Source: Gnetum montanum
Lineage: Eukaryota; Streptophyta; Gnetopsida; Gnetales; Gnetaceae
DNA: 64,000 bases
NCBI GenBank assembly: GCA_015680685.1
Contig: MNCI01007716.1
Coordinates: 13,896-77,895, forward strand
Direction: 5' to 3'
This document shows positions 45,560 through 56,812 of the stretch, piece by piece (the first letter of the stretch is position 1; each line of letters opens with the position of its first letter). Position numbers and translations under genes: made by a program. The notes below the pieces were generated by a model. That model was given only the letters and a program-made list of their open reading frames with translations, was not told where the DNA came from and did not search any database.

Positions 45560-48141
45560 AAATCAAGCTACGAATGTTTTACATTCTATATAGAACGTCT
45601 TTACGAGGTTTTGTAGCTCCTAGTAGTCATTCATTCTCCTTACCTAGTTCTCAACATTAGTTCATTAATTGGTGAACTTGCTTTTGGATGCTTTAAGCTC
45701 TATGTTGATTGTCTCCAACTTTTGTTTTGTTTTCTTGTGGAGCTTGAACTCTACCTCATAGAGGAGGTAGGAGTTGGTAACATACTTCTCTAACTCACTC
45801 ATTTGCTCCTGTACTGTTAGCATTACCAAGTTTGCATATTGGAGGTTAGCAAGCTTCATGTAATCTATCATCTATTTGATCTACAACTTCTTTAAATGAA
45901 TTTCTACCTTATTGTATGCATTTATTCCATCAAATATGGGTTGCCACACATCACCTCTTTTCTAGAGTTGCTGGAGGGATCTCATTCATCTTTGTCTTCG
46001 CTAGTTTTATTTATTTTTTGTTGACCTTTTTGAGTAGGTCAACCTAGTCCCTGTAGTGATTTTTCACTCTCTCAAATTTTAGGGCCTTATTCTTCCAAGT
46101 TGTTATCTTAATTGCAATCCTTTGATAAAAGAGAATGAACCTCCTCCATTTAGAGATTCTAGTTTTTGATTGCCAATCTTCTGAAGTCCAAGTTTACCTT
46201 GGTAATCTGCTCCTGATACTAGTGGATGTATTTGACCATTTGGTTCTTTTACTACTCAGCATTGTGTAGGTGATGATTATTCTTGGTGAGAACCAAGTTT
46301 TCCTTGTGAACTTGAAATAAGTCCTTATCAGTGTTGTTGGCCATGGCCTCTGACATGGATGCATCAAAGATCACCATATTTTTTACATTCTTGACCTCTT
46401 GATATTTTTGCTGAAGCTATTATAAAGCTTCATCTTGTGTAAGCTCTAGCTAGAGAATGGTAGGGTTTGAGAGTTAGTCTCATAACTTAGCAACTTTAGT
46501 AGTGAACTAATGATTAGTTATGATGACCTTCTTAAGTTACATGTTTGTGACTAGCAACTTGTCCCTTATATTTAGTAATTACAATTGGTTTACAATAATT
46601 TCATTTGGAAGATAAAAGATATCTAGAAGCAGTTGTCCAACTCTTACTTGTCTTTCCAATATCTTCTCATGTTGGGCATTGCTCATTTGATCACTTCCTA
46701 CTCTTGCTGATGCATGGATATCTACCCTGATAGCTATGTCTACTCCAAATGTCGTAGGAGCATTAAGAGACTCAACCACTCTATCAGCTATCATCTTGGA
46801 TGCTATCTGTTGGCCCTTGTGTGGCATCACTAGGACTATTGCTTTGTTACCTTCCTTTAACATGATAGAGAAGATTGTTGCATTTTCTAAAATTTCAAGA
46901 AGTGCTTGTTCGAAAATGGACATAGTCATCTTCTGAGCACTAGGATTGGGTCTCATGAATGCCTAGTTCTATTGTGTAGAGAATAGTGACACTGTCCTTG
47001 TGACCTCATTCAAATGGCTCATGGCGCTCATGGCTAGACGGTAGATATATGATCCCTCACCACTTGTAGATCTTCATTTTTGCTGCAACTATTTCTCCTA
47101 AAGTTGTTTTCTAGCTACAAGCATGTTTGGTGTGGTTTCTAGGGTTGTAGGTAGTGGTGGTGGTGAATGCTCCTATTCTTGTAGCTTTGCTACTACCTTA
47201 TCCTTCATCATCTCCCACCATGATGTGGTAGGAGTGCAATAGACCATATCATTAAAGTAGCAAGAAATCCCCCATCTTTTACATAATTTTGGGATCAAGC
47301 ATGGGAAGGGAAGTGTCTTCCTATCCTTCTCATTTTCCTTGAAGTATTTCTTAATCTCTAGGAAGATGAGTTACGGTAGGTTGATAGGTAATTTTTCACT
47401 TAGAGTTACACATGCCCTAGTGGAAAAGGTTATCAAATTACTTGACCTCATCATTAGGTTTAAGTGATAGGCTACAATTATAAAGTAGGCTTGTTCCACT
47501 TTCGTTAGGGCATTGTACTCCTTATGGTCCACTCTATAGCATTGTTGGACCCATTTCTTTTTTGCTTCTAGATCTACCTACGTAGAAATTTTAACAATAT
47601 TTTTCTTGGTATTTGACAAACTAAGAGCTTTGGTGATGGCCTCAATCAAATAAGAGATGGTGATGTCCTTAATTTTCACTAATGCATCTCCTTGTTGGTT
47701 GTTTCAAAATAGGTATGTCTCCCTCATGTATCACTCTCCACTGTTAGAGAGAATGCACCATAAGGGAGACCCCTACAATTGCATTTTAATCTCATCTAGT
47801 ACCAATTCCAAGAAGGGTCCAAAGTTCAACTCTTGTAAAATAGAACTTTGAACCTCCTTGGTTTTGATTTGTTCTAGATAGGCCTCCATGAGTGTGACCT
47901 CTAGGTTAGGTCTTTGTCTAGGAGCCTCATCCTACTTGGATTGACCCATCTTCATAGTAGAAATCTACCTAAAAAATTCTAATTTGGGTTTCTCTCAAAG
48001 TGGCCTTATAGCATGTGTCACCTTAGCTGCTTGTTCTTAGGGGGTGGGTTGTTGTTGTTGTTGTTGGCCACTTCCTTCTCAAGGTCTTTTTTCCCGAGGC
48101 TGTAATTTCCCTCCTAGTTATAGTCTTTGTTTGGGTGTCAT
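45560..48141 (-). pseudogene. ORF3 of element E (post-pol coiled-coil protein)
   Basis: Minus-strand homologue of ORF3 in C and D. ATGACACCCAAACAAAGAC (start 48141) follows GTGATCACAG. N-terminal region lies around 47400-47900 in reverse. The middle block is open for 125 codons (46579-46956): 'FSIMLKEGNKAIVLVMPHKG', 'ADRVVESLNAPTTFGVD', 'QLLLDIFYLPNEII'. The coiled-coil segment (45665-45871) holds 'LANLQYANLVML' and 'LEKYVTNSYLLYEVEFKLHK', matching D closely. Broken by several stops; the end is approximate. It lies between E's internal promoter-like module and E's 3' LTR. Confidence 0.7.
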
Positions 48142-48599
48142 CTGTGATCACAAACATAACCCATGATTATCTCTTTAGTTCATAATCTTTATTCATTTGA
48201 ATATATTTCTTCATTAGACTAGGTTACGTTAATTTCTTGGGTAGTAGGAGTTTATTGTTTAAGTGCTTGTTTTATGATAATAGGTTAGGGGTATTATTTT
48301 ATTCCTAGCTAACAAAGTTTGTTTGTTGGTCTTAACCATTTATGATCATTAATTTAATACTATTTTAATAGTTTAACCATGTGGAGTTAGAATAATTTTA
48401 AAAAATTTTATGTAAACAACTTAAGGTTTGTATCCCCCATGATCTAAATCATAGCTTTGGTAGCTTAAGGATTGAAAAATAGGTGAAATTGAGTAAGCAG
48501 TTTGGAAGCTAGGATACTTGGAAGATTCTTGGGCTATAAAAAATTTGCAAAAAATCCTCTAGCACTTTTGAAAAATTATGAAAAATGAGCTAAATTTCA

Positions 48600-48705
48600 T
48601 GCATATTTATAGATTTTTTATGATGTGTCAACGTGGATGCATCGATAGGGCTATGTTGACTACTCCCACTGTGTCGACAGGGATGCATTGATGCATCTAT
48701 TTTTA
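48600..48705 (-). promoter_or_regulatory. Internal promoter-like module of element E (palindromes + TATA)
   Basis: On the minus strand GATGCATCAATGCATC (48682-48697), GTCGAC (48673) and ATCGATGCATCC (about 48638) precede CTATAAATATGC (48601-48612 in reverse). The ORF3 start is about 470 bp downstream. Same layout as in C and D. Confidence 0.55.
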
Positions 48706-49177
48706 GCTATCTTTCACATTGAGGTCTAGAGGAATTTCAGGCAAGTTTTGTAACAAAAGAAAGATCCTATTGGAAGCTAAAATAGGTAGAATAATGATAA
48801 CAACATGAAAGAGGGTAGGTTAGGCTAATGTGAAGCAATTCAAGTGGATCAGATGAGTTCTTTGAGGATGTTATGATGAAATAAAAAGCAAAACTAGATA
48901 TTATAATGTTATTGAGATGATTGATGAAGTAAGTAGCCCATGGTTAGGGAATTTAAATTAAGGTAGAATAAAGGGATGCAAGTGGATCCTCCTCAAAGTA
49001 GCCATATGCCTATTATGCCCTTGCATACCTTCTTCACAAGGAGTCTGTGAGCCCTAAGGATGATGAATGGTTAGGTTAAGCTAGAAAACCATACCCATGA
49101 AAGGAATTTTCCAAGGGTTATGCCTATAATACCCATTCATAAGGAGCAAGAGCTAGCACCTGAAGCCCCCAGCGCAA
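48706..49177 (-). other. Remnant 3' noncoding region of element E and junction
   Basis: Carries the reversed 'GGAGGATCCAC' block (about 48979-48993) shared with B, C and D. After about 49130 homology ends. Confidence 0.4.
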
Positions 49178-49452
49178 CCCCCCCCCCCCCCCCCCCACCC
49201 CCCCCCCCCCCCCCCCCCACCCCCCCCCCCCCCCCCCCACCCCCCCCCCCCCCCCCCCACCCCCCCCCCCCCCCCCCCACCCCCCCCCCCCCCCCCCCCC
49301 CCACCCCCCCCCCCCCCCCCCCCACCCCCCCCCCCCCCCCCCCCACCCCCCCCCCCCCCCCCCCCCCCCCACCCCCCCCCCCCCCCCCCCCACCCCCCCC
49401 CCCCCCCCCCCACCCCCCCCCCCCCCCCCCCACCCCCCCCCCCCCCCCCCCA
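49178..49452. repeat. (C19A)n minisatellite
   Basis: About 275 bp of poly-C broken by single A bases at 49197, 49219, 49239, 49259, 49279, 49303, 49324, 49345, 49371, 49392, 49412, 49432 and 49452; spacing is mostly 20-22 bp. The other strand is (G19T)n and could form stacked G-quadruplexes. Open frames across it are trivial Pro/Gly runs. Exact length is suspect given homopolymer sequencing error. Confidence 0.9.
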
Positions 49453-49869
49453 AACCACGAAAGAAAGCTAGTTGAAAGAAGAAAATGCCTAGGTGGATTT
49501 CTTTCTACAATAATGAAACTAACATTAACATATAAAATTAAAACGAAATAAACAGTTCCTAGCTCTAACTTTGATATAGTTCAATAAATATTAATTTTAA
49601 GAATTAAGAGATAATTCTAAAAGAAATAGCGATAGTAGAATATTTATGCAAGATTCATCAGATTAATAAAAATAAAACTTTTTTTAATTTAATCTAAAAG
49701 AAATATCTAATTAGGATCATTTACACATTTGTAAACCAAAGAAATGTCCACAAAAGTAGATAAATTAATAATCTTAGATTTTTTCAATCATATAATAATA
49801 TTTTATAATTTCCAGCAATACACAAAATAAGATCATCTGAATTTAACCCTTGTAACCATTTTACCATTA
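49453..49869. other. AT-rich sequence, nothing identified
   Basis: No ORF, repeat family or RNA gene recognised. It is the left flank of solo LTR I. Confidence 0.3.
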
Positions 49870-49874
49870 ATCAT

Positions 49875-50686
49875 TGATGAGTTGCGATATCGTGTACGTG
49901 ATATCGCATCCGCCCCCGCAATATCGCATATGCGATATTGTGGCCTACCACAATGGCTATAAATAAGAGGTGGCTTTCCCTATTCTAGGTACTTAGACTT
50001 AGACCCTTAGCCAAACTATAGCAGTTTTACCATTCCAGAGTTAGAATAATTTCCATGTGCCCACAGTAGGATTCTTAAAGTGAACGGATCTTTATTCAAG
50101 AAAATTGTACCTGAGCACACATTTGTGTACGTCAATAAAGATGAACTTTATGATAAACATTGCAACATATGGACTAAGCTAAATAGTAATTAATTATTGT
50201 TGAATGTTTAAATGCTTTCTTAGTTAAGTAATCTCTCTCAACCCTTGACTCTCCTAGTTAAGTACACTTAGTATGACCACTTCGAGCATGTGTGTAGCGC
50301 TTGGGAACCCAGTAACGATTAGTGTTTGGTAATCCTAGCAGCGTTGCACTGGTTCAGGATGTGTGCAGCAAGTGGGAATGGATATTGGTATTAGGAACAA
50401 TTAGAACGTAGTTAGTGAATAGTTAATGAAAGTTAGTCACTTAGTTCTCTTCACCTTCCCTATTAGCATAAGACACTAAAAAGATAAAAGATATAAAAAT
50501 CATATACCTCAAGCTTACTTAACCATACAACTGTGATAATACAAGTACGTTTGGGAAGACAATGATTGATTAACCTTAAGTGTTCCATTAATGTGCGTAA
50601 GCACTTAGTCCTTGGAGTTTGAGTAGATCATGCGTGAAACACTCGTATTCGTATGGTTGAGTGTAGGGGTACCTCACCACTCATCA
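49875..50686 (+). mobile_element. Solo LTR I (Athila-type)
   Basis: 812-bp LTR TGATGAG...CATCA with a perfect 5-bp duplication ATCAT (49870-49874 and 50687-50691) and no internal sequence, so a product of LTR-LTR recombination. U3 includes a perfect 22-bp palindrome at 49919-49940 (core ATCGCATATGCGAT) and the near-palindrome at 49884-49907. TATA CTATAAATAAGAGG at 49958-49971. Confidence 0.9.
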
Positions 50687-50691
50687 ATCAT

Positions 50692-52699
50692 TTAATTAAG
50701 AAATTCATATGTTTAATAGTAAATAATAAATAGATCAAAATCATAAATTAACATCCTAGGTTTTCCCCCACTCCATCAACTTATAGAAAGATATCAAAAT
50801 CAGACTTGAGAAGGGATAGAAAAAAATTATAATTCAAGATTTAGATCCAAGATTTATGCATTCAAAAGGGGAGGGTTCATCAACCAAATTCCAACCAAAA
50901 CTTAAAAATTCAACAATTTTAAAACATTCACAATTATCCATGGGCCCAAGGATACTCTCACTTTCTGCTAGTGGTACTAATCCTCATATCAGGGATCTTT
51001 GGCCTTTGTTGGCAATCTTTAGTCAAAAATGCCTCAAATCATTATGGATGTTTCTAAATTGTTACAAAAAAAACTTTCATCTAAGTCATTTAGGTGTGAG
51101 AGTGTAGAGGATGGGTGGAGAGAAAAGCAATAAAGGTTTCAACAATCTAAGCTTAGAACAACAATCTTGATAATTTCATACAAGCATTGTGAAGGTGGTA
51201 AGGCAAGTAAGACGAGAGAAGTTTGAGAAAATCAACCCTTGCTAGCCATTATCAAACATAATAGATATGGATAATTTTACCTCCTTGCTTAGATATCTTG
51301 CTTACTAGGAGGAGGTACTAGAATATTGGATTGCTATGCAGCACTTGTTTTCTTTCTCCTTGCTAGCTCCTGTAGTAGTTGTAGTCTTCTCTCCCTTCCC
51401 AACCACACTCCCTGTTTATGTATCCCTTTTTTTTGTTTTGCTCAACTACTTTTTTGCCTTGTATGTTTTTTTCCTCTCCTCCTCTCCCTATTTTTAGGTA
51501 GAATAAGGGATAATGGATGGTTTCTTATAACAAAATTTTTGGGAATTATTCCTATTCTTTTCTTTATTTTTAAAGTTCTCTCTCTCTCTCTCTCTTTTAG
51601 CAATGAGTCATGAGTCTAATTCTCTTCATGATCATTATAAAAAAATCAATAAAATATGTATATTCATAGGTTGTAGGTTGAATTCCTAAATCAACAATTT
51701 TTGATATTTCAAAATTCAAATTTTGCTAGATCTTAGGTTCAATTTCTCTTGATAATTATAAAACATTCCAGCATAATATCTATCTCTTTATCATTCAAAA
51801 TTGTCATAAGATGTAAGGAAAGAGTTTTCAAAATAGATTCATGATAAGGGCAGTTCAAGATACATAATCAAATAAGGCACCTTCTCTTTTAGGTCATTAG
51901 CGATGTAAATTTTTCCATTATCTTACGAGCCTTGAAAGGTCATCACGAAACCTTTCTACAACCATGGAGAGGGACTTATACTCTACTATTTTAAACTAAA
52001 AAGAGCAATGCATCACATTTAGATAAAATAAAATATAAAGCTATAGTATTTGCACACAATATCCCTGATTCATGGGTCAAGTTCCTCCAGCTTGATTCAT
52101 AGGTCAAGTTCCTCAGTATGAGCATTCTTTTGCATCTCAACATACCTATTTTAGCTCTTGCAACATACCTTAGAGTATTGTCCTCTATTTTTCTTTTGTT
52201 TCTTAGCATATTTTTTGAAATAGAAAAGAAAATATTTTGTTTTTCCATATATTTATTATCATTATTATTTTAAAACATTCCTAGCATGTATTTTAAATCA
52301 TATTTCTTATGCATAAAGTATTTAAACATTTAATCATAATACATATAAAAATCTAGTTAACAAATTTATTACTATTCCAATTAGCCATTTCCACCATAGT
52401 CCAAACAAAGCACACACACAAGTTGACAACAAAACATGCACACAAACACATAGAAAGACTATTATAATCATTAACACAAAACTCAAGGAGAAGTGGTTCA
52501 TTACAATGCGATCTAGAAAAGAAAATAAAACTGAATAATTTGCTATGGTATAAGGTAGTGAGGTGGTAGAGGATGGAGTGAATAAATGGTAGAGAGAGAT
52601 GGAATGGAGGAATAGATAATTTTTATCCTAGTCACATGATGTTCTAGATGAACATTGTGATTAAGATGATTTGATACTAGTCCATTGCAAGTTCCTAAT
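50692..52699. other. AT-rich intergenic stretch
   Basis: Holds a (CT)n microsatellite (about 51578-51597), a 95-codon plus frame (51326-51613, hydrophobic, unrecognised) and an 85-codon minus frame (51991-52248, Lys/Arg/Leu-rich, unrecognised). I see no transposon ends. Confidence 0.3.
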
Positions 52700-53293
52700 A
52701 ATCCCAAAGGAGAGCCTTTAGACATGGGTAACATGTATTTCTAGCCCCATAATGAGTGCTTGTAGCCCATTATTGTGTCTAAGTGATGTGCTTTGAATTC
52801 TCGTAGTATTTTTTTTCACGGGAACCACACCATGCAAAGACATTCTTCATTTTATGGTTGACAATAGGAGTGATGATATACTAGTGGAGTATCATAGAAC
52901 TTTCAAAAGGAAGTTTAGAGGAAAATACATCAAATCCCCTTGAGGTCATATCCTTTTCCATTTCCACTTAGTCCTTTCCTAGTTCGTGGAGTAATAAGAT
53001 CATTAGTTACATTTAAGTTGTAATGTGAAAGAACCTACATGTGTTTAAGAGTACTTATTTCTCATGGAACAAATGAAATAGGTGGATGTTATGAACTCAT
53101 TGCTTGATACCACTAGAAATTTGATATATTGTTAGTAGAGAACATAAGCCAAAGATATAATTTCACTTTTTGGTTAATTAATCATAATATCGATAGCTTC
53201 CTTGAATCTTGTCCAATTCATAGTAGCAATAAACAAAATCAAAGATTTCTAATAAGACTAGATAAGATTTATAAAGAAGAAAAGAAAAGATAT

Positions 53294-54078
53294 TGATGAG
53301 TGGCGAGGTACCCCTACACTCAACCATATGAATACGAGTGTGCACATGCGATCTGGTCGAACTCCAAGGACTAAGTGCTTACGTGCGTTATGGAACACTT
53401 AAGGTTAATCAATCGTTGTCTTCCTAGACTTACTTGTATTGTCACGGTTGTATGGTTAAGTAAGTCTGAGGTATATGATTTTTATGTCTTTTATCTTTTT
53501 AAGGCCTATTCTAAGAGAGGAAAGGATGAAGAGACTAGGTAACTAACTTCACTAACTAAGCTTTAATCCTCCTAGCATCAGTATCCATTCCCACTTGNNN
53601 NNNNNNNNNNNNNNNNNNNNNNNNNNNNNNNNNNNNNNNNNNNNNNNNNNNNNNNNNNNNNNNNNNNNNNNNNNNNNNNNNNNNNNNNNNNNNNNNNNNN
53701 NNNNNNNNNNNNNNNNNNNNNNNNNNNNNNNNNNNNNNNNNNNNNNNNNNNNNNNNNNNNNNNNNNNNNNNNNNNNNNNNNNNNNGGGGTATGATGGGAA
53801 GCGATATCGCATAGGCCGCAATATCACGTACACGATATCGCATATGCGATATCATGTCGTTCCCTGCGATATTATGTACGTGATATCGCAGACCGTCACC
53901 AGTTCTATAAATAAGAGGTAGCTCTTCCTTGTTTCTCCATCTAGATTTAGACCCTTAGCTAAACTCTGGCAATTTTACCATTCTAGAGATAGAATAATTT
54001 CCATGTGCCCGCAGTAGGAGTCTCAAAGTGAATGAATCTTTATTCGAGCAATTTTGTACTTGAGCACATAATTGTGTA
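53294..54078 (-). repeat. 3' LTR of element G (with gap and misoriented contig)
   Basis: 53294-53597 is the reversed U5 end (TGATGAGTGGCGAGG...). Ns fill 53598-53785. 53786-54078 reads forward (GGGGTATGATGGGAAGCG: purine tract then LTR start), opposite to the rest; flipping it completes the reversed LTR and its purine tract. It contains a perfect 20-bp palindrome GATATCGCATATGCGATATC (53834-53853). Confidence 0.75.
53598..53785. other. Assembly gap (188 N)
   Basis: Run of N inside the 3' LTR of G. Confidence 1.
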
Positions 54079-54079
54079 N

Positions 54080-55893
54080 ATATTGGAAAGGTATGGGATT
54101 ATTGACTTGAATGGAACTAATGGTGAATGGGATGACATGTGAATGGATCATCATTACAAAACATGGCAAAATTTAGTGTTCATGACAACAAGAGTGAACA
54201 CTGTAAATAATTAACATCTAGCCTTATTTGGTAGCTAAGAGAGAAGAGAAAGAAAAGAAGAAGTCCACTACTGCCAATGCCAAGATCGTGCCTTTCATTG
54301 TCCATCCATAAGCACATCATCAATATTTTTCCTTGCGTAACTTCTTCAATACCAGTCCATTCCAAGTGTTCCCTCCGGATCCAATTCGTTGTTGTATGAT
54401 TGCCATCTGCACACACAACACAGTTCTTATATTAGCAAGGGTAAATGAATCATAATGAAATTAATACCTTGCTTCAGTGTAAGGTCCATTCGATGAGTTG
54501 TGCTATGGCTGATAAAAATCTGAAGATATAATACTGGTGAATACCCGAGGTGTAGGGGTTAGGAGAAAATCAAAAAAATTGGACCAGGACCCCCATGATT
54601 GAGAGCGAACCTCTGGTAGCGATAGAATGGAAAAAGAGAACGAATAAGAAAGATGAAGAAAAAGAAACAACAACAACATCGATAAAATGGATGTCAAAGA
54701 TGGAAATGAACAAAATAAATGGTGATTGTAGAAATGTTTAAAGGAAAGAAATTAACAGATGCACCAAATAGGAATGCTAGTGGGTCCTCCCCAAAGCAGG
54801 CTCATGCCCTTAATGCCCTGAAAATCCCACATTCAAAGAGTCCGTAGGCTCTAGGAATGTCATTTGGAGACAAGAGTTAAAGTCTTAAACACAAGAGTTT
54901 ACCAAAAAGAAAACAATGCATCAACCAAAATATAGACTACTGATACAACTGGAAATGAGGTGAATAATGGAGAGAAAAATGAAGAGAAGAGAATGGAATG
55001 GAATCCCAAGAACAAGGTGGTCTACAACCCCTTGTGTATTAATGGTTAATGTGACTTAGTAGATCCCATTTGAAATCTAGCCTCAAACATACCACATTCA
55101 GTGAATTCACATTAATACATTCGGCCCATCCATCCACTTAAAGTAACAAGAATGCCTTCACCAAAGAGCCACCACCATTCCGATGAAATGAAGGGGGAGA
55201 GAGTAGAAAGCGAGAAGGGCCTTAGTTAGAGGGAACATGTTTATTTGAGTTCCATAACTAGTTCTTGTATCCCAAATGATTATTTCATCTAAGGGGTGTG
55301 ATTTGAATTCTCACTATTTTTTTTGTGTTTATACGTGAGAACCACACCATGCAAAGACTTTGTTATTTTTATTTTGATTGGCTTAGCTTCCCAAAAATGA
55401 AGCAACGTCAGAATAGTAAGAAAAAATAAAAAAAAAACATCCAAGAACCTAAGAGAATGGCCACCACAAGTGCATCAAATCCCCTTGAAGTCACACCCTT
55501 TTCAATCCTTGAGTCCTTCCTTAGTTTGAGAAATACCCAGTCACCAATTCGCTGATAGTTCTTATTATTCGGAAAGGGACTATATAGTTCCAAGCCAAGA
55601 GAGACCATAGAAATTTATGGATGCATGGATGATGTGGACTCATTGCTTGTTATACCAAAAGAACCATACCTTAGTATCAACATCATAACTTAAAGGTGAA
55701 AACCAAACATTAGCAATCAATGGAATACAGTTCATACCATCTTTAGAGCACTTATTAAGTGACAAATTAAACACATACAACGAAATGAAAAAGTATAAAT
55801 GATGTTGTAAAACAAAAACAAGAAAAGTTAAGGAAATTTGTAAAACAAAAATGTGTAAAAAAAAATTTAGAAAGAATTGAGGGCCTCAAATGA
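54080..55893 (-). other. 3' noncoding region of element G with short exon-like ORF
   Basis: Reversed conserved blocks: 'AACCACACCATGCAAAGAC' (55342), 'AAATCCCCTTGAAGTCAC' (55478), 'GTGGGTCCTCCCC' (about 54781). A 78-codon minus frame (54180-54416) begins ATGTGTGCAGATGGCAATC; GTGTGTGCAG|ATGG copies the splice-acceptor context of ORF3. A homologous, decayed copy is in B near 7830. It may be a remnant or replacement of ORF3. Confidence 0.5.
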
Positions 55894-56193
55894 TTAGCAT
55901 AGGTGGCCATCTCCTCCATGACTGAATTGGAAGGGAGAGATCCGAAATGGTGAGCGAGATTGTCCTCTCTCAATTGTGCTATGTGCATAGGCCATTCTAG
56001 GTTCATGATAAGGGTTGGTCAGTTGCACATAGACTAGTATTCTCCTATCGGAATACTCATTTGGATTTTCTAAGAGTTTCCAACTTCCCTCGATTAGTGG
56101 TTTCAGATTAAGGACTGGAAGTTGGCGACACTCTTGCTCCAATGCATCTATGCTTTCTTCGTGGGTGCAAGTTGGTCCCCTAGTTAGTTCCAT
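55894..56193 (-). pseudogene. pol linker joined to C-terminal remnant of element G
   Basis: 99 open codons join the post-protease linker ('MELTRGPTCTHEESIDALEQ', then 'LPVLNLKPL') to the pol C-terminus ('RRILVYVQLTNPYHEP', 'SPFRISPFQFSHGGDGHLC'). RT, RNase H and integrase (about 2.7 kb) are missing. The open frame across the junction suggests the deletion predates insertion. Confidence 0.75.
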
Positions 56194-56244
56194 GCATATT
56201 GGTGTGTTGCTCTCTTAATTAGCTATCAATCACTAGGTGTTCTC

Positions 56245-56812
56245 TTATTGTGTGGTTGCTACATACAAAAATTTTTTTATGTTAACTTCCTGGGCACATT
56301 GGTTGCATGTAGGAGATGTGGAATGCTCCTGTATGCTATCACCCTTTGTATCACTATATGTGATGCATGGAACCTTCTTCTTCTCGATCTTTCCATAAGT
56401 ATTTTCCTTAGATATTTCCAGGGAAAGATCACAGATTCCTAGGCATGAGTTCACAGTACTTAGCCATGCCCTTCCCATTATTATTGGGAAGTTTCCCTTA
56501 TCATTGTTGACTTGTATCACTAGGAAATCGGTTGGGTATGACCAACCACACATAGTGGTAACGATGTCCTCCACTAATAGTGATGGATTGGTCAGCTAGC
56601 TCTAAGCAAATATTTCTCTTCTTTAGTGGAGGTAGGTTCCAGGCTTTATACATTTCCTGTGATTTTAAGTTGACCCCAGAACCTAAGTTCAGAAGAGCCT
56701 TATGTGGTTCATTCCCGATGACTTGGAGGTAGATTAAGGGACTTCCAAGATTAGAGAGTTTCCTGGGAAGGTGGCCCACATTTATCCAATTAGTGATGGT
56801 ATGTGTTAACAT
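56245..56812 (-). pseudogene. Aspartic protease of element G
   Basis: Two overlapping open pieces (56501-56812, 56245-56574). 'GNEPHKALLNLGSGVNLKSQ' replaces the catalytic Asp (LLD) by Asn. 'MEDIVTTMCGWSYPTDFLVI', 'KGNFPIIMGRAWLSTVNSCL' and 'SLEISKENTYGKIEKKKVPC' follow. Single copy, unlike D. One frameshift. Confidence 0.75.

Larger units (their letters stand above)
33435..49130 (-). mobile_element. Element E: Athila-type Ty3/gypsy, 3' part, split by D
   Basis: Minus-strand element. From left to right: 3' LTR (33435-33894 and 44653-45081, interrupted by D), ORF3 (45560-48141), internal promoter-like module (about 48600-48700), and a conserved 3' noncoding block ('GTGGATCCTCCTCAAAGTAG', about 48979). 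Pol and gag are absent; the sequence stops matching near 49130, just before the poly-C minisatellite, so E is 5'-truncated or rearranged there. Confidence 0.75.

Noticed and set aside
49120-49551. Long proline-rich and glycine-rich open frames (99-143 codons) on both strands
   Set aside because: They are trivial translations of the (C19A)n tract; every frame is open because the repeat has no stops.
49875-49975. CRISPR-like repeats (regularly spaced palindromes)
   Set aside because: Spacing is irregular, there are no unique equal-length spacers, and the context is a plant LTR U3.
51326-51613. A 95-codon Cys/Leu-rich ORF as a secreted peptide gene
   Set aside because: It overlaps a (CT)n microsatellite and pyrimidine-rich text that yields Leu/Ser/Phe runs by composition; no conserved family was recognised.
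53595-53921. Open frames through the N gap on both strands
   Set aside because: They consist of Ns; no sequence supports them.
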